Shown here in pieces: positions 23,731 to 35,467 of a stretch of 64,000 nucleotides of DNA. Positions within the stretch are counted from its first letter, which is position 1. Every line of letters begins with the position of its first letter. The notes below the pieces were generated by a model that worked only from the letters and a program-made list of their open reading frames with translations, did not search any database and had not been told where the DNA came from. Source of the DNA: Calliopum simillimum (lineage: Eukaryota; Arthropoda; Insecta; Diptera; Lauxaniidae). A program made the translations under genes and the position numbers. The DNA lies in assembly GCA_951812925.1 (NCBI GenBank), contig OX638371.1, positions 38,662,101 to 38,726,100 on the forward strand, given 5' to 3'.

Positions 23731-23735
23731 TTTTA

Positions 23736-25289
23736 CTAATGTCGTTTTCCATTGAGAAATCTAGATTTTGTTTTTAGATCAAAAATTTTTTGTGTTGAAT
23801 GGAACACGAAAACAGAGCAAGTATTTTATTTTTACTGGGGCGGGTGACGGGAACAAATGTTTTGATATTTCAAGTAATAAGCAAGCTTGTAGTTGTGTGC
23901 CGTCAAATTATTAATTATTATGTTTACGTTTTGAAAATAAAAATAACAAAACAAAAAGTTTTATTAAAAATGGAAATTTTATTCAAAACTCCCAGGACTC
24001 TCTGGGCACTGGAAAGCTTTTACACTAGTGTGGTGCTCTGTTTCCCTAAAAATTAAATTTTTTTTTCTAAAGATTTAGTTTGTGTGTGCACTTTATTGAT
24101 GTAATTTTGAATATTCCAAAAAATGTTTAATAAAGACTAGAAAAAACCTTAAAATATCCTTTTTCAGCCTTGATAGAAAAAGGAAAACAATTTCGTTGAG
24201 CTGTTTTTACTCTTCTTTTTATTGATTTGGACACTGTTTTAAAATCACTAATTTACTTTTTGCTGGCACAATTTCTACAGCAGCCTGCTCCGAATTTCCC
24301 ACCTCAGCTTGTGCGGTCTGCATATCCCATGGGATGTGCACATATTTGCTGCTTTCAACTGCAAAATGAGTTGGTTGACTTTACATTTGCATTAAATAAA
24401 ATTTCTTAGAAAAAAAAAAAAAAAAAATATTTTTTCATTGTCAGATGCTGCTGTCTTTTTGGCAACTGCCCTACATGCTTGTAATAGTGTGAGTGCGAGC
24501 AAATGAAATCCCCTTCAGTTCACGGAACTAGTACCGAACTAGCGAAATCGCTAGCTACCGGTAACCAGCACTAGTTCCTTCCAGATCTACTTTATTCGTT
24601 CTCAACTGGCGAATTTAACGTTTGCATGTCATAGGCAGGGGTCAATTGCCACCCTTTGCTCTACTGCTCACTAGCTATTTCACTAGTGAGAAGAAGCTTG
24701 CTGTAAGGCGTTCTCTTAGTAAAGAAAAAAAAAAAAAAAAATCGAACAACCCACACTGAGATTCGAACCTGGGGTTCAAAGTTTTTCACCTATGTATGTA
24801 GATAAATTACGAAGTCTTTAGCTCATTCGTCTATAAAGCTTATTGACGTAGTTATGTGAAATTCGTATCTAAACAATTGAAAATTTTTTTTTTTTTTTTT
24901 CTAAATTTCGTTCTCTTTCTTTTTTTTTGTTTTTTTATAAAAAAGATTACTCAAATTTTGAAACTAAAAAAAGTCTCTCCAAAGAAAATTTGAAATTCAA
25001 ACGTTTTTATCGCTCACGTTTTATATTTTATTATTGAACTGACGACTGCTTGCATTACCTGGGGTCAAAAAAGGAACTAGTGCGTGTTTTGCTGGCTACT
25101 TCGCTAGTGATATTGGACGAATTGTCTACTTGAGAACTGCTGGGTCTGAAAAAAAATCTAGATTTGAAAAAATTGATCTGAGATCAAAAAATTTTGCTCT
25201 AGATTTCCCAATGGAACGCAAATTGTAATGGATTTTGATCTAGATCAAAAAAAGATTGCTCTTTTTTGCCCAATGGAAAACGACATAAG
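23736..25289. mobile_element. Possible TIR transposon (1554 bp), TA flanked
   Basis: The left end CTAATGTCGTTTTCCATTG matches the complement of the right end (CTTATGTCGTTTTCCATTG), with TA on both sides (23734-23735, 25290-25291). Near both ends are AAATCTAGATTT/GATCTAGATC words, and the interior has several ACTAGT and GCTAGC palindromes (24525-24590, 24670-24700, 25073-25116). No transposase was found. It contains a SINE-like piece. The TIR identity is short, so confidence is moderate. Confidence 0.5.
24735..24850 (-). mobile_element. SINE-like tRNA-derived piece
   Basis: On the minus strand an ACGAATGAGCTAAAGACTTC block is followed about 55 bp later by a pol III B-box-like CAGGTTCGAATCTCAGTG and then a T-rich tail. 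The same ordered blocks occur around 42385-42420 and 43330-43385, where a mariner separates them. Confidence 0.4.
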
Positions 25290-25291
25290 TA

Positions 25292-26400
25292 TTCTTTTCA
25301 AGCATTGTCCATGATAAAGCCTTCGGTTTGTCGTGCAAAGGCAATGAAATCATGTCCGGCATTTAAAAAAAAGTAAATGGTTCATACCAAGTTCAAAAAT
25401 CAACACTGCTTTAAAAAACTCATATGCGTTCCTTCAACAAACCTTTTTTTTTTGTTCCCTAACTTTAAAAATCCCTTATTTTATAGTGTAAACAGTCACC
25501 CACATAAGGCCCCTATTCGTCGAGACGGCACTGCATCCAGGCAATAGTGAAGTTTACTTTTGATAACCGCACCGATTAACCCTAATCCTTTAAACATTTC
25601 CAATTGAGTCATAACTTCTCGAGATATTTATCTTCCATTCCATTCCAAATAAATGTATCGCAACTCTGTGCAATCAATTGAATTTCCTCCCCAACTTTTT
25701 GCTAGGGAATACTAATTTTATCCAGATGCAATTGGCATTGGTTGTTTATCTCTTTTTTTTTAATTTAGATGTCAAAATACAGTATTGGCAACGATATTAG
25801 CAAAACAGTATTGCTAAATGTCGAAAATGTCTACGGTCTTGGAAAAAGTCAGCTTTGCAAACTGGTTGTTGTCAATGATATTCTAAAGACTCAGCATTGC
25901 CATATGCTTTTTTTGTGCAAAATGTCTACGGTCTTGGAAAAAGTCAGCGTTGCAAGCTCGTTATTTCTGAAAATGTCAACGATATTAAAATAAAAAAAAA
26001 ACATCCCTGCAGGAAGGGCAGTTTCCATTCATATTCATAAAATATTCACTACTTCTAGTGCTTCTTCTCTGAGAGGGAGTATATTCTCGAGAATGGAAAC
26101 TCCCTTCAGATTTACGATAAGGCCCATAAAACTAAAAATCTAATGAAGTGGCATATTCACGAATAGTATGTTCTTTTTTAAGAATAATTCCATGTTCTTT
26201 ACAATGGTATTAGCACCGTTCGTCTAAGTTTTCTCTTTCACGAGATATACACAAAACTGTTTAGAAATGTACTTTTTACATTTGCAAGGTAAAATAAAAA
26301 AAATAATGAGCTATGCGCCATCAGTAAATATTAATATAATGGACTCTAGATGCACCAGTATTACATACAGCTTTTGAATAATAATAATATCAGGAATAGC
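25292..26400. other. No gene recognised; small 95-bp duplication
   Basis: AATGTCTACGGTCTTGGAAA occurs at 25826 and 25921 (95-bp spacing), which produces a 74-codon plus frame at 25769-25993 that I regard as chance. Otherwise nothing is recognised. Confidence 0.45.
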
Positions 26401-26409
26401 TTAGGTAAG

Positions 26410-26510
26410 TTCTGAACAAAAACTGGATGAATTCGGACAAGAGTTCAAGATTCGGATTATGTGAGAATTTAGCCATGAAAATATGGCGTGGCACCTCCTT
26501 CCATTCAAGA
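26410..26510 (+). mobile_element. DINE-1-like fragment (internal unit only)
   Basis: TCTGAACAAAAACTGGATGA, ATTCGGACAAGAG and GCGTGGCACCTCC match the roughly 142-bp internal unit of the complete copies. No ends or core are present. Confidence 0.55.
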
Positions 26511-26652
26511 AAATTAATGAGTGCATTATTTGAAATACATATTAGAATTTAAGGCAAATAGTATGACATAAGAAAAAAATTTAAAAATCAATATTAAGAG
26601 AGATAATACAATTTCCATAAATGCTTGAAATGATATCTGCAAGGTCTACATA

Positions 26653-27210
26653 CAGTGACTCACGAAATTGATCACGCTTTGGCTATGAATGCAAACAACT
26701 ATTAAAAAGTCAAAAATTGGTTTGAATTTTAATGTGCCTTTATTTTGGTTAAACAACATTAAGTAAAGGAAAATTAACAAGGGACAAATTTCATGAAAAC
26801 TCTTTCTTAAATAAAAAATAATTAAACAAAATCAAAATATTCACCGATTTTCTCAATATGCCCCAAAGGTGCTCAATAGGATTGAGGTATGGAGATTACG
26901 AGGGCCATTTTATTGTTGTAACTCTATTATCTGAAATCCATTTTTGTGTCCTCTTTGCAGAGTATATTGGATTATTGTCCTGCTAAAAGACAATAATCGA
27001 AGCATTTATCTTCAAATCTTGTGAATTATTAAGCAAATGACTTTGTAGAATTTCAATGTAAGACTCTGCTGCCATTCGACCTTCGATTTCGGTAACTCTA
27101 CCAACGCCTCTAGTGGTCAAACATACCCACATGTTTATTGATCCTCCTCCTGACTTTTTATAAGTCGTTTGCATTCATAGCCAAAGCGTGATCAATTTCG
27201 TGAGGCACTG
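26653..27210 (-). mobile_element. Internally deleted Tc1-like element (558 bp)
   Basis: TIRs of about 44 bp begin CAGTG(A/C)CTCACGAAATTG and continue ATCACGCTTTGGCTATGAATG; TA flanks both ends (26651-26652, 27211-27212). The minus strand carries part of a Tc1-type transposase: GGGSINMWVCLTTRGVG, then (past a stop) QDNNPIYSAKRTQKWIS and WPS*SPYLNPIEHLWG. The helix-turn-helix half is deleted, so the right TIR runs directly into the mid-transposase. Stops replace conserved residues; inactive, but its TIRs are well preserved. Confidence 0.87.
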
Positions 27211-27472
27211 TATATGTATGTATAATGGCAGCATATACCCAAAAACACGAAAGAATTAAGTTTTGGGGTATAAGACTGCTTTCATACAAACTTTTACTGT
27301 TGATGCGGTCTAGGGTATTTAATTTTTGGCAAGTCAAAAGATAACGCCCATATTGTTCCTTTTTGTTACGGAATTTGTTATGGTGATGGTATCTTCTATT
27401 TATAACTAACATCAGAATAAAAATATGAAATATATACATACATATTTGTAGAATAAAATTTGAAAATATATA

Positions 27473-28359
27473 GGGTAAGGGAGGGAAATATGGACTACGT
27501 GGGTAACATGGACCACACGGTTATTTTCCACTGCATACATAGGATTTACCGTTATTCATGTTCAAACCTAACGCTAATACCTAAAGCTTATAATAGGGCG
27601 TTTTTAGCGTTCGGTAAAGTCGCATGTTTCTGTAAAGTGGATTTTTCTAAAAAAAAGATCAGTGATAATTTTTTTTCTAGTGAGTATATTTCATTATTTA
27701 ACTTTAAAGACATCGCGTTTTTAAATAAATGGTTAATTATATAAAGTCAGTGAATACCATTTATAATTTATTAGCACAAATAAGTTCATTAACCAAAAGA
27801 GTTTTTGATAATAAAACCATGTATTTCACCAACACGTGCTGTGGGTAATATGGACCACCAAAGAAAAAAGCCTCAAAAACAAATGTATTCATCATCTTTT
27901 TCAGATGGAGAATCTAGTTGCAGTTCTCATGACGAGTCTGATGGTCATTATATGTAATTCGTTAACTACAAAGGAAAAAAATGATAAAAAATGCATATAA
28001 TGTAACACCCTTTACTCAGAAGATCGCCGTGGCGAATTTTGGGTTGAATGTGTAATCTGACGTTCTTGGAGTCATGAAAAATGTGCCGAATGTGGAAATG
28101 ACATTTTTATATGCAACTTCTGTATCAAATGGACTATATGGTCCATATTGCTCTACACTTTTTTTTATCTTCATTTTGAGTATTTTCAGTTTTTTAATTT
28201 TTTTTCTTTATCCTGATGTGATATTTATCTAAAATTGAATCAGAATAAAGGTAAATTGTTTCCTTTACTGGATGACATAAAATTAACTGTTTTGTTTTAT
28301 GTATTTTGAGTGTTATTTAAAAAAAAATGATGGGTGGTCCATATTTCCCTCCCTTACCC
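27473..28359. mobile_element. TA-flanked word-repeat element B (GGTAATATGGACCAC)
   Basis: Inverted ends: GGGTAAGGGAGGGAAATATG on the left and its exact complement at the right, with TA on each side (27471-27472, 28360-28361). The word occurs near the left end as AAATATGGACTAC and GGGTAACATGGACCAC, again at 27842 as GGGTAATATGGACCAC, inverted at about 28137, and inverted in the right end. The interior keeps a broken zinc-finger tail of a pogo-like transposase, and TA duplication agrees with that superfamily. Confidence 0.75.
27992..28123 (+). pseudogene. Broken C-terminal zinc finger of a pogo/Jerky-like transposase
   Basis: One frame reads C-I-stop-C, then EDRRGEFWVECV, a stop where a Cys is expected, RSWSHEKCAECG and DIFICNFC. 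The pattern CxxC...WVxCxxC..W.H..C...ICxxC is the PHD-like tail found on many insect pogo/Jerky-like transposases. Two stops interrupt it. It is the only coding trace in element B; the DDE core is gone. Confidence 0.6.
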
Positions 28360-28361
28360 TA

Positions 28362-31300
28362 CTAACTACTCCTTTTTTTTCTCTTTGTTTATAAAAATAT
28401 TGCTTGTACTTACATATGTACATGAAAAACATACATATGTATATTCAAACTAATTCAGATGAACATGTAAACAAACTTTTTTTTTGGGTTAGAAGAGCTT
28501 ACTCGTACATACATATATGCATACAACACTCAACGCCGCCAACCTAAGTGAACCAAAACAATGCACCCACTCAGAAACGCAACAGCACGCTAAGAAAAAA
28601 GAAATATTAAAACAAAAAAGAAATAAAAAAATGGATTTTTAGAGTATAAACAGTCAGCGAATAAAAATAAAAGCAACTGGAAATAAACAAAAACTACTCG
28701 TAACGTTCAGAAGCAAAAAGTAAAAACAAAGTCTCTGAAGTGCCTAAAACTGTAACTCGTCAGTCAAAGAAATACACTGCAAAAAAGGAGTATATTAAAA
28801 GCCTACATATATGTATGTATTAGACTGACCCAAAATCAAAACTACTTGCTTTTTTCGCGACATATGGTAAAATAGTTAACATTTTATGTATAAATTATGA
28901 TACATAAATGGTTTCATTAAAAAATACTTATGTTTCGAGGACTTCAATCGACCATTTTTGAGCAAAGAATGCTTTTTCCATAGGAAACAAATTTAACTGC
29001 CGGCGAAATTTCTGGATCAGGTCGAAATTTTTTTTTAATCGGACTGTAAAGTTTTCTATACATGTGTTGAGTCGACATACTAAACCTTACGATCCTTACA
29101 TCTGAGGTATATCATGTTTTCTGAAGACTTATGGAGAATGTTAAAGGGAATATTTTTGTAGAAAACTTTTTAACCCTAGACTCCTTTTCCCAAAAAACGG
29201 GTTATAATGTGTAAGAAAATATTCTACGGAAAATTTCATTAGGGGTCACCGAAGTCAAGACATGCTTAAAACTTTAGAATAATACCTACGTAAAAAAATC
29301 AATTAACATAAAATGTGTGAGGTCTTCATTGATATTGACGATTTTTTAGCTTTTGCGGTTAATTTTGATAGCAAATATTTCTGTGGTGTATAGGTATTGA
29401 TCGATTATTCCCCCGTTTAAGGGGTAGTTTTTGTACCTTTTTGTGAAATTATAAAAAATGACCCATTTGTGGGGGATGTAGAGGGTTAAAGTTTTCTACA
29501 AAAATATTCCTCTTAACATCCTCCATAATTTCTTCAGAAGATATGATATCATCGATTGAATTTTTTCATCGCAGGACTGTGTAATTATTTTAACTTATTT
29601 TTGGATGCTGAATTCATATCCGTTAACGAAATCGCTCTATATCTATCTATCGAGTTTTGAGATATCCTAACCTAAAAATTACCAAAATATAAGATTTTTC
29701 GTGATTTTTTCCTACTTTTGAGATTATGTAACAAGACAGTGTAATACTTTGTCATAAAAACTCTTATGTAAGTTAAAGGAACATGTCTTTGTCTACAAAA
29801 CTCTTTTTAAATTATATCAATATCTTTTTTCTAGGAGTTATCCTAACCTAAAAATTTAAAAAGGAACCAAATAAGATTTTTGACTATGTGGAGGCTACAT
29901 AGAGAACGCACGAAATTTTGCTGCTCTTTTATACAAATTGCATCACTTAAAATCATTTATTGCCTTCAAAATGAGCTATCAAGTTATGCTCTCTTTAATA
30001 TGACATCATGAAACACAAAAACAAAAATCAAAACTTCAACATCCTATATTTCAATAACAAATGATACATACTAGGACAAAATCCTAACGCGTTAGTTATG
30101 TTACTCATTGGCACTAAATTTCTAAATTTGAATTTAATCGAGCACTTACAAAATTTATGAAATAGTTATTTAATAAACTCCTACATGGAAATGATAAAAA
30201 AAGCTTTAAAAGTTTTTAATATTTTAAACAATAACCTGACTTTAAATGAAATCTCTTGTTTAAGTCAATATATTGATTTATTTCATTGCTACATAATACG
30301 CTTTCAAATTCGTCAAATTTAAAGATTGACCTTTATTGTGCGCAATCTAAATATTGCGGGTAACAGTGACCATGAACTTTTATGCAGTATACCGAATTAC
30401 ATGCCAAAATTTATTTAATTTATGGTTTGTGCGAATTGTTCATTGTTCATTGACCATGAATCATATTTAGCAGAAAATGGCAAAAAGGATTTTATAGAGG
30501 AATGCAAATTATAAGGCCTTAAGGCTAAACGTTACAGGATATAACATATGTGCATACAAATTATTAAAAAAAAAATCTTTAACGATATTTGATGAAAAAC
30601 TTAATTATTAATAGAATAAATTTAAATCCTTTGGAATACTTGTATGTTCGATCCTTGTGAATTTGCCAGCATATGTACATATCTATGGTTTCATCTATAT
30701 TAAAATTACTTGGTTACGCGGGCAAATGTAAAACTAAGTTATATTAAATGATACGATAATAGCTATAACGAGTAGAGCAAAATTATCATCGGCCTGCATT
30801 ATTTAAAGTATTCTTCTCTAGTATTCCCGAAATGATGAAATGTTTATTAAATGATGTTCACTATCATGTGATGTCAGTATGGATCAAAAAGTGCAGCTTA
30901 AGAGGTTATTGTACGATATTCATTGGTTTAATTAACACTTTTTAATACAAATTTAGACATGCAATCGATCATATCTTGAAAAAATGTCTGTTTTATTAAT
31001 TATAAATGATGAGCTATTAGTATACTCATGTATTTATAAGCATCGACAAAATATGTATAGATGACTTAAGATACGTATATTTATCTCAGATTTTGTTCCT
31101 GGAATGATCACTACAAAAATGACTGTTCATTATACTATTTGCGTATACAAAATAAAAGGTGTTTTTTAGGAGACTTGTTCTTCGAATTGACAAGATTATT
31201 TCGGCGACATCAATTTGACAGCTGGTTTATGATCAGTTTGAATGAATAACAACAACTTAACAAAACAAAATTATTTTTCAGTGAACAAAATTTTATAAAA

Positions 31301-31740
31301 CAGACTCTATTTAACACTGCATTGTGATAAAGTGACCTTGGTGCGAATTCTTTGAAAATAATTTCCTAAAACCCTACATTACGCAAGCGCTCGAAAATAT
31401 ATGAAAAAATTTTCACCGTCAGAATGTGCATTACTTGACGACTTAAAAGCGTTCTTCAAATGATTTTTTTTTTCGACTAGTTGTACTCATTATCTCAGTT
31501 TCTACCACCCTAAGGCGCCAAGGACACCTAATAGAATTGAAGCTCACAAAAAATCATAAAATTTATCTCTACGAAGTTTCCTCAAATTGTTGAAATTGAA
31601 GAAGTTATAGCGAATCTAAAAGCTCAGTACAAAATATGAAGAACAGGATGTTTCAAAAACGAATATTTCCCCCTAAGACTATGCAATATTTTTTTTTTTT
31701 ATTTATTTGCATGCTGTTTAAAATGTCAAATGATTTTATA
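28362..31740. other. Long stretch with no gene recognised
   Basis: AT-rich. ACATATGTA and TACATACATA words are frequent around 28.4-28.8 kb. Between 28.8 and 29.9 kb there are phrases such as AACTTTTTAACCCTAGACTCC and GAGATATCCTAACCTAAAAA that look like old interspersed repeat, but no ends can be set. Confidence 0.45.
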
Positions 31741-31746
31741 TTTTTA

Positions 31747-32639
31747 TACCCTACACCCAGGGTATATTCACTTTGTCCTTCCGTTTGTAACGCAGAGAAG
31801 GAGGCGTGGCAGATATAGAAAAGTATATATATTCTTGATCAGCGTCACCTCCTGAGTCGATATAGCCATGTCCGTCTGTCTGGCTGGGTGGCTGGCTGAG
31901 TGTTGAAATACACTTTTTGGGAAAAGTGAGCAAGATAATTCAATGAAATTTGGTACACTGCCTTCGTCGCCAAAGTTAGCTCGGGGGATTGAAAATGAGC
32001 GAAATCCGTCAACGGACACGCCTACCGCCCATACAAAAAATATGTTCAAAATGCAATTTTAGGAGTAGCTTTCACGACAATGCAACCAAAATACGCATAA
32101 ATACTAAAAATTGTAAGCGCAAGCTCTGAAAAAAAACTGAGCGAATTCGGACAAGAGGGCGTAGCAACTCCCATATAAGCAAATGCTTAAAAACGCTATA
32201 CTGAAAGCGTTTTTTGAGATATTCGAACCAAATTTGACTCAGACACTAAGAATCATAAACAAAAGCTCTCAACAAAAATTGGGTGAAATCGGACAAGGGG
32301 GCGTGGTACCTCCCACATAAGCAAAAGTTTCAAAATGCTATACTGAAACAGTTTTTTGAGATAATCCAACCAAACTTCACTCAAATACTAAATACTATAA
32401 ATGCACGCTCTAAGCTAAAACTAGACGAACTCGGACAAGAGGTCGTGGCACCTCCTATATAAGCAAAAGCTTCAAAACGCTTTACTGAAAAAGTTTTTCA
32501 CTCAGACACTAAAAACTATTAATGCAAGCTCTGAACAAAAACTGGGTGGCGTAGCACCTCCCATATGAGCAAAATTTGAAAAATACTGCAGTGTAGGGTA
32601 TTTAATGTTTGGCCAGGCCAAATTTTACACCCTTACTAG
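31747..32639 (+). mobile_element. DINE-1-like rolling-circle element, copy 3 (complete)
   Basis: It starts with TACCCTACAC (31747-31756) and carries the matching inverted GTGTAGGGTA near the 3' end (32591-32600). Next come a perfect hairpin TTTGGCC-A-GGCCAAA (32608-32622) and the terminus CTTACTAG (32632-32639) before T. Inside are the mini-me core (TATATATATTCTTGATCAGC), a GTCCGTCTGTCTGGCTGGG tract and about four tandem units of roughly 142 bp (AAGCTCT at 32121, 32263 and 32405; a shorter last unit). Subterminal inverted repeats, short tandem tract, 3' hairpin and a T-flanked CTAG end are the described layout of Helentron-associated DINE-1 elements. It encodes nothing. Confidence 0.85.
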
Positions 32640-33178
32640 TTTTTTATAGTTTAATGTTAATCAGGGTCGCACGGGACATTTTTTCCGCCATACAAATTTT
32701 AAATTGAAAATCTTTCAAAAAATCAGGATTTCCCAGTGAATGTTGGTTCACCTTATCGTGCTCAGTTGACGTGGCATTACCAATTTTTCCAAAGGATGTC
32801 ATTTGTCCCTATCTATTTTACATGTGTACCAAATCTCATAAATAATGATTTTTTTTTTGGAGCGTGGCATCGCCCATTTTCCCAGTGAACATTATTTGTC
32901 CTGGCGCTCTGTACACATGTATCAATTTGATACTATCAAATCTCATTCGTGTGCGTAAAATATTTTCAGAGACATGATCAAGTGATTTTTGTGGGGGCGT
33001 GATACCCCTATTTTTCCCAAAACACATTATTTGCCTTGGTGCTTTTTACATATGTACCAAATCTCATCCATGAACGCTAAATAGTTTCAGAGATATAATG
33101 GTGTGAAATGATATGTGCTGAATAGTTGCAGAGATGTGTTTAATTAATTTTTGCAGTGAGTGGCATGGCCCATTTTTA

Positions 33179-33932
33179 TACCCTACACCCAGGGTAAATT
33201 CACTTTTTGCTTCCTTTTGTAACGCAGAGAAGGAGGCGTGGCAGATATAGAAAAGTATATATATTCTTGATCAGCGCCACCTCCTGAGTCGATATAGCCA
33301 TGTCCATCTGTCTGAATGGCTGGCTGGCTGGCTGTGTGTGGAAATACATTTTTTAGGAAAACTAAGCAAGATAATTCAATGAAATTTGGTACACAGCCTC
33401 CGTCGTCAAAGTTAGCCCGAGGGATTGGAAATGCGCGAAATCGGTCAATGGACACGCCTACCGCCCATACAAAAAATATCTTCAAAATGCAACTTTTGGA
33501 GTATTTTTCACGACAATGCAACCAAAATACAGATAAATTCTAAGAATTGTTAGTGCAAGCTCTGAGCAAAAACTGCGCGAATTCACGTAAGCAAAAGCTT
33601 CAAAACGCTGTACTGAAAGCGGTTTTTGAGATAATCGAGCTAAATTTTACTCAGACACTAAGAACTTTAAGTGCAAGCTTTAAGCAAAAACTGGATAAAA
33701 TCGGACAAGAGGGCGTGGCACCTCACATATAAGGAAAGGCTTCCAAACGCATTTTTTGAGATAATCCAACCAATTTTCACTCAAATACTAGGACTATAAA
33801 TGCAAACTCTGAGAAAAAACTGGGTGAATTCGGACGAGAGGGCATGGCACCTCCCATATAAGCAAAATTTACAAAACATTGCTGTGTAGGGTATTTAATG
33901 TTTGGCCAGGCCAAAGGTAACACCCTTACTTG
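33179..33932 (+). mobile_element. DINE-1-like element, copy 4 (complete)
   Basis: TACCCTACAC at 33179-33188, GTGTAGGGTA at 33884-33893, hairpin TTTGGCC-A-GGCCAAA at 33901-33915 and an end reading CTTACTTG (33925-33932). The core and GTC tract are as in copy 3, with fewer internal tandem units. A deleted mariner starts 22 bp downstream. Confidence 0.85.
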
Positions 33933-33954
33933 TTTATCCTAGCGTTATCTAATA

Positions 33955-34447
33955 CTTTTGGGTCTACAACTTAAAAAGTTCGTGTTTTTTTTTTTGCTGA
34001 AAATATACATTTATCTCGATAACAAAATGAATCAATACATTATTCAAAGTATTGTCCATCGGAAGATCGAGTAATGTTTCCAATTCTTCGTCTTCAAACT
34101 TTTTTTGCTGCCCTGGACGTTCTTTGTCTTCGATGTCGAAATCACCACTTTTAAATCGTGCAAACCACTTTTGACACAGTCTAACCTCTGGAATATATTC
34201 AGCATAAGCTTCCGTGAGCATTTGATGAGCTTCTGTTTTGTTAGCACGTATTTTGACATTTTCAGCGTTACATAAAAATTGTTTACTGTATCAACTGCTG
34301 TTCACTTTGACAGATCGAATCTAATAGAATTTTTGACGCTCTTTAAGTTGCAATAACTTTTGATGACAACAAATCAGTACATACTTATATTAGTAACTTA
34401 TGCCATCTAGTAGCAAAACGAAGTTTTTAAGTTTGAAGACCCAATAA
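33955..34447 (-). mobile_element. Deleted mariner element (493 bp)
   Basis: The left TIR TTTTGGGTCTACAACTTAAA pairs with the complement of the right TIR (ATTGGGTCTTCAAACTTAAA), with TA at 33953-33954 and 34448-34449. The minus strand keeps only the transposase N-terminus in two frames: AHQMLTEAYAEYIPE, then CQKWFARFKSGDFDIEDK, the helix-turn-helix region of mariner proteins. Everything with the DDD catalytic residues is deleted. Confidence 0.82.
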
Positions 34448-34449
34448 TA

Positions 34450-35460
34450 TACTGTAAAAATCTCATTGAAATCGGTGGTTTAGTTTCCTAATCCATGAGG
34501 ATATACAAACAAACAAGATTTTTTTTTATGTATATTAGGGTGGCTTAAAATTTTGAAAATTTTTGGAATTGCTCTCCCACAGCACCATAATGTTTTCTGT
34601 GATGTAATTAAGCACTATGTAAAATTTGGACCATTTAAGAGAACAGTTGATGCATCCCAAACCATTTTAAAACCCGAAAAGTGGTCCTGAATATGCCGCT
34701 ATGTTTTTGATTCTTAGGTCTTGATTTCAAAAATACATACATAAAAGTGAATGTTCTATAAATGTAAAAAATACATTGCGGTGTAGTTTTTGTTAAAAAT
34801 AAAATATAATTCAGATATTATGTGTGTAAGTTTAATCAAGATGCATTCTTATCCTCCTTTTACTTGGTACAAGTATTATGTTAAAATGCTATGAGCTACA
34901 ATTGGCGACATGGTGCACCTACCACACGCCCGTCGTCGAGCCTACTGATGTTACTTTCTATTCTTTGAAATATTGCCTCTATGGATAGCAGCAGCTCCTC
35001 CACAGTTCCACATCTTTCCTCAAGCGATTTTCAGAGTACGAAGTGCACTTTAGTTTCAGTTACATTTTGTTGCCATTTGACAATTCGTACATCGTCATCA
35101 GCATCAGCAGCAGCGCCAGCATCGTGTGAGGTTCAATGACATCGTTAACATGAGCAAAAATGGAATTGTTGTACAAATTAAGACTACGATGTTTTTCTCC
35201 CATTCAGTTGTTTATTTTTTTAGTTTTTTTATTTTTTTTTTATATTTGTGTTGTGTGTACGAGTATACTTTAGTATTCTTTTTGTACTTCATGTGTAATT
35301 AAGCTTGTTTCCAAGTGTTTATAATTAATTATAAAGATTCCTCACAAGATAAAAAGATGTTTTCTTTAGTTTTCTTATGTTGTTTTAATCCAAAAACTGT
35401 TAAAATCGAAGAAACAGTAGTCAAAGTATATAAGTACGTTCCTTTTATCACTTAAGATAT
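34450..35460. other. No gene recognised
   Basis: 34.85-35.18 kb is less AT-rich, with a CATCAGCATCAGCAGCAGCG tract, and may be unique regulatory or untranslated DNA. TTAGGGTGGCTTAAAATTTT at 34544 resembles common dipteran repeat starts. No coding frame is supported. Confidence 0.4.
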
Positions 35461-35467
35461 TTACATA

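Noticed and set aside
31150..31640. A possible transposase around GTGTTTTTTAGGAGACTTG
   Set aside because: Three-frame reading gave no conserved motif and no inverted end was found.
31636..33543. Open frames over the DINE-1-like copies (for example VWAVGVSVDRFRSF and SQTDGHGYIDSGGDADQEYIYF)
   Set aside because: They recur only because the non-coding repeat recurs; they shift and break between copies and run on the strand opposite the element in several.
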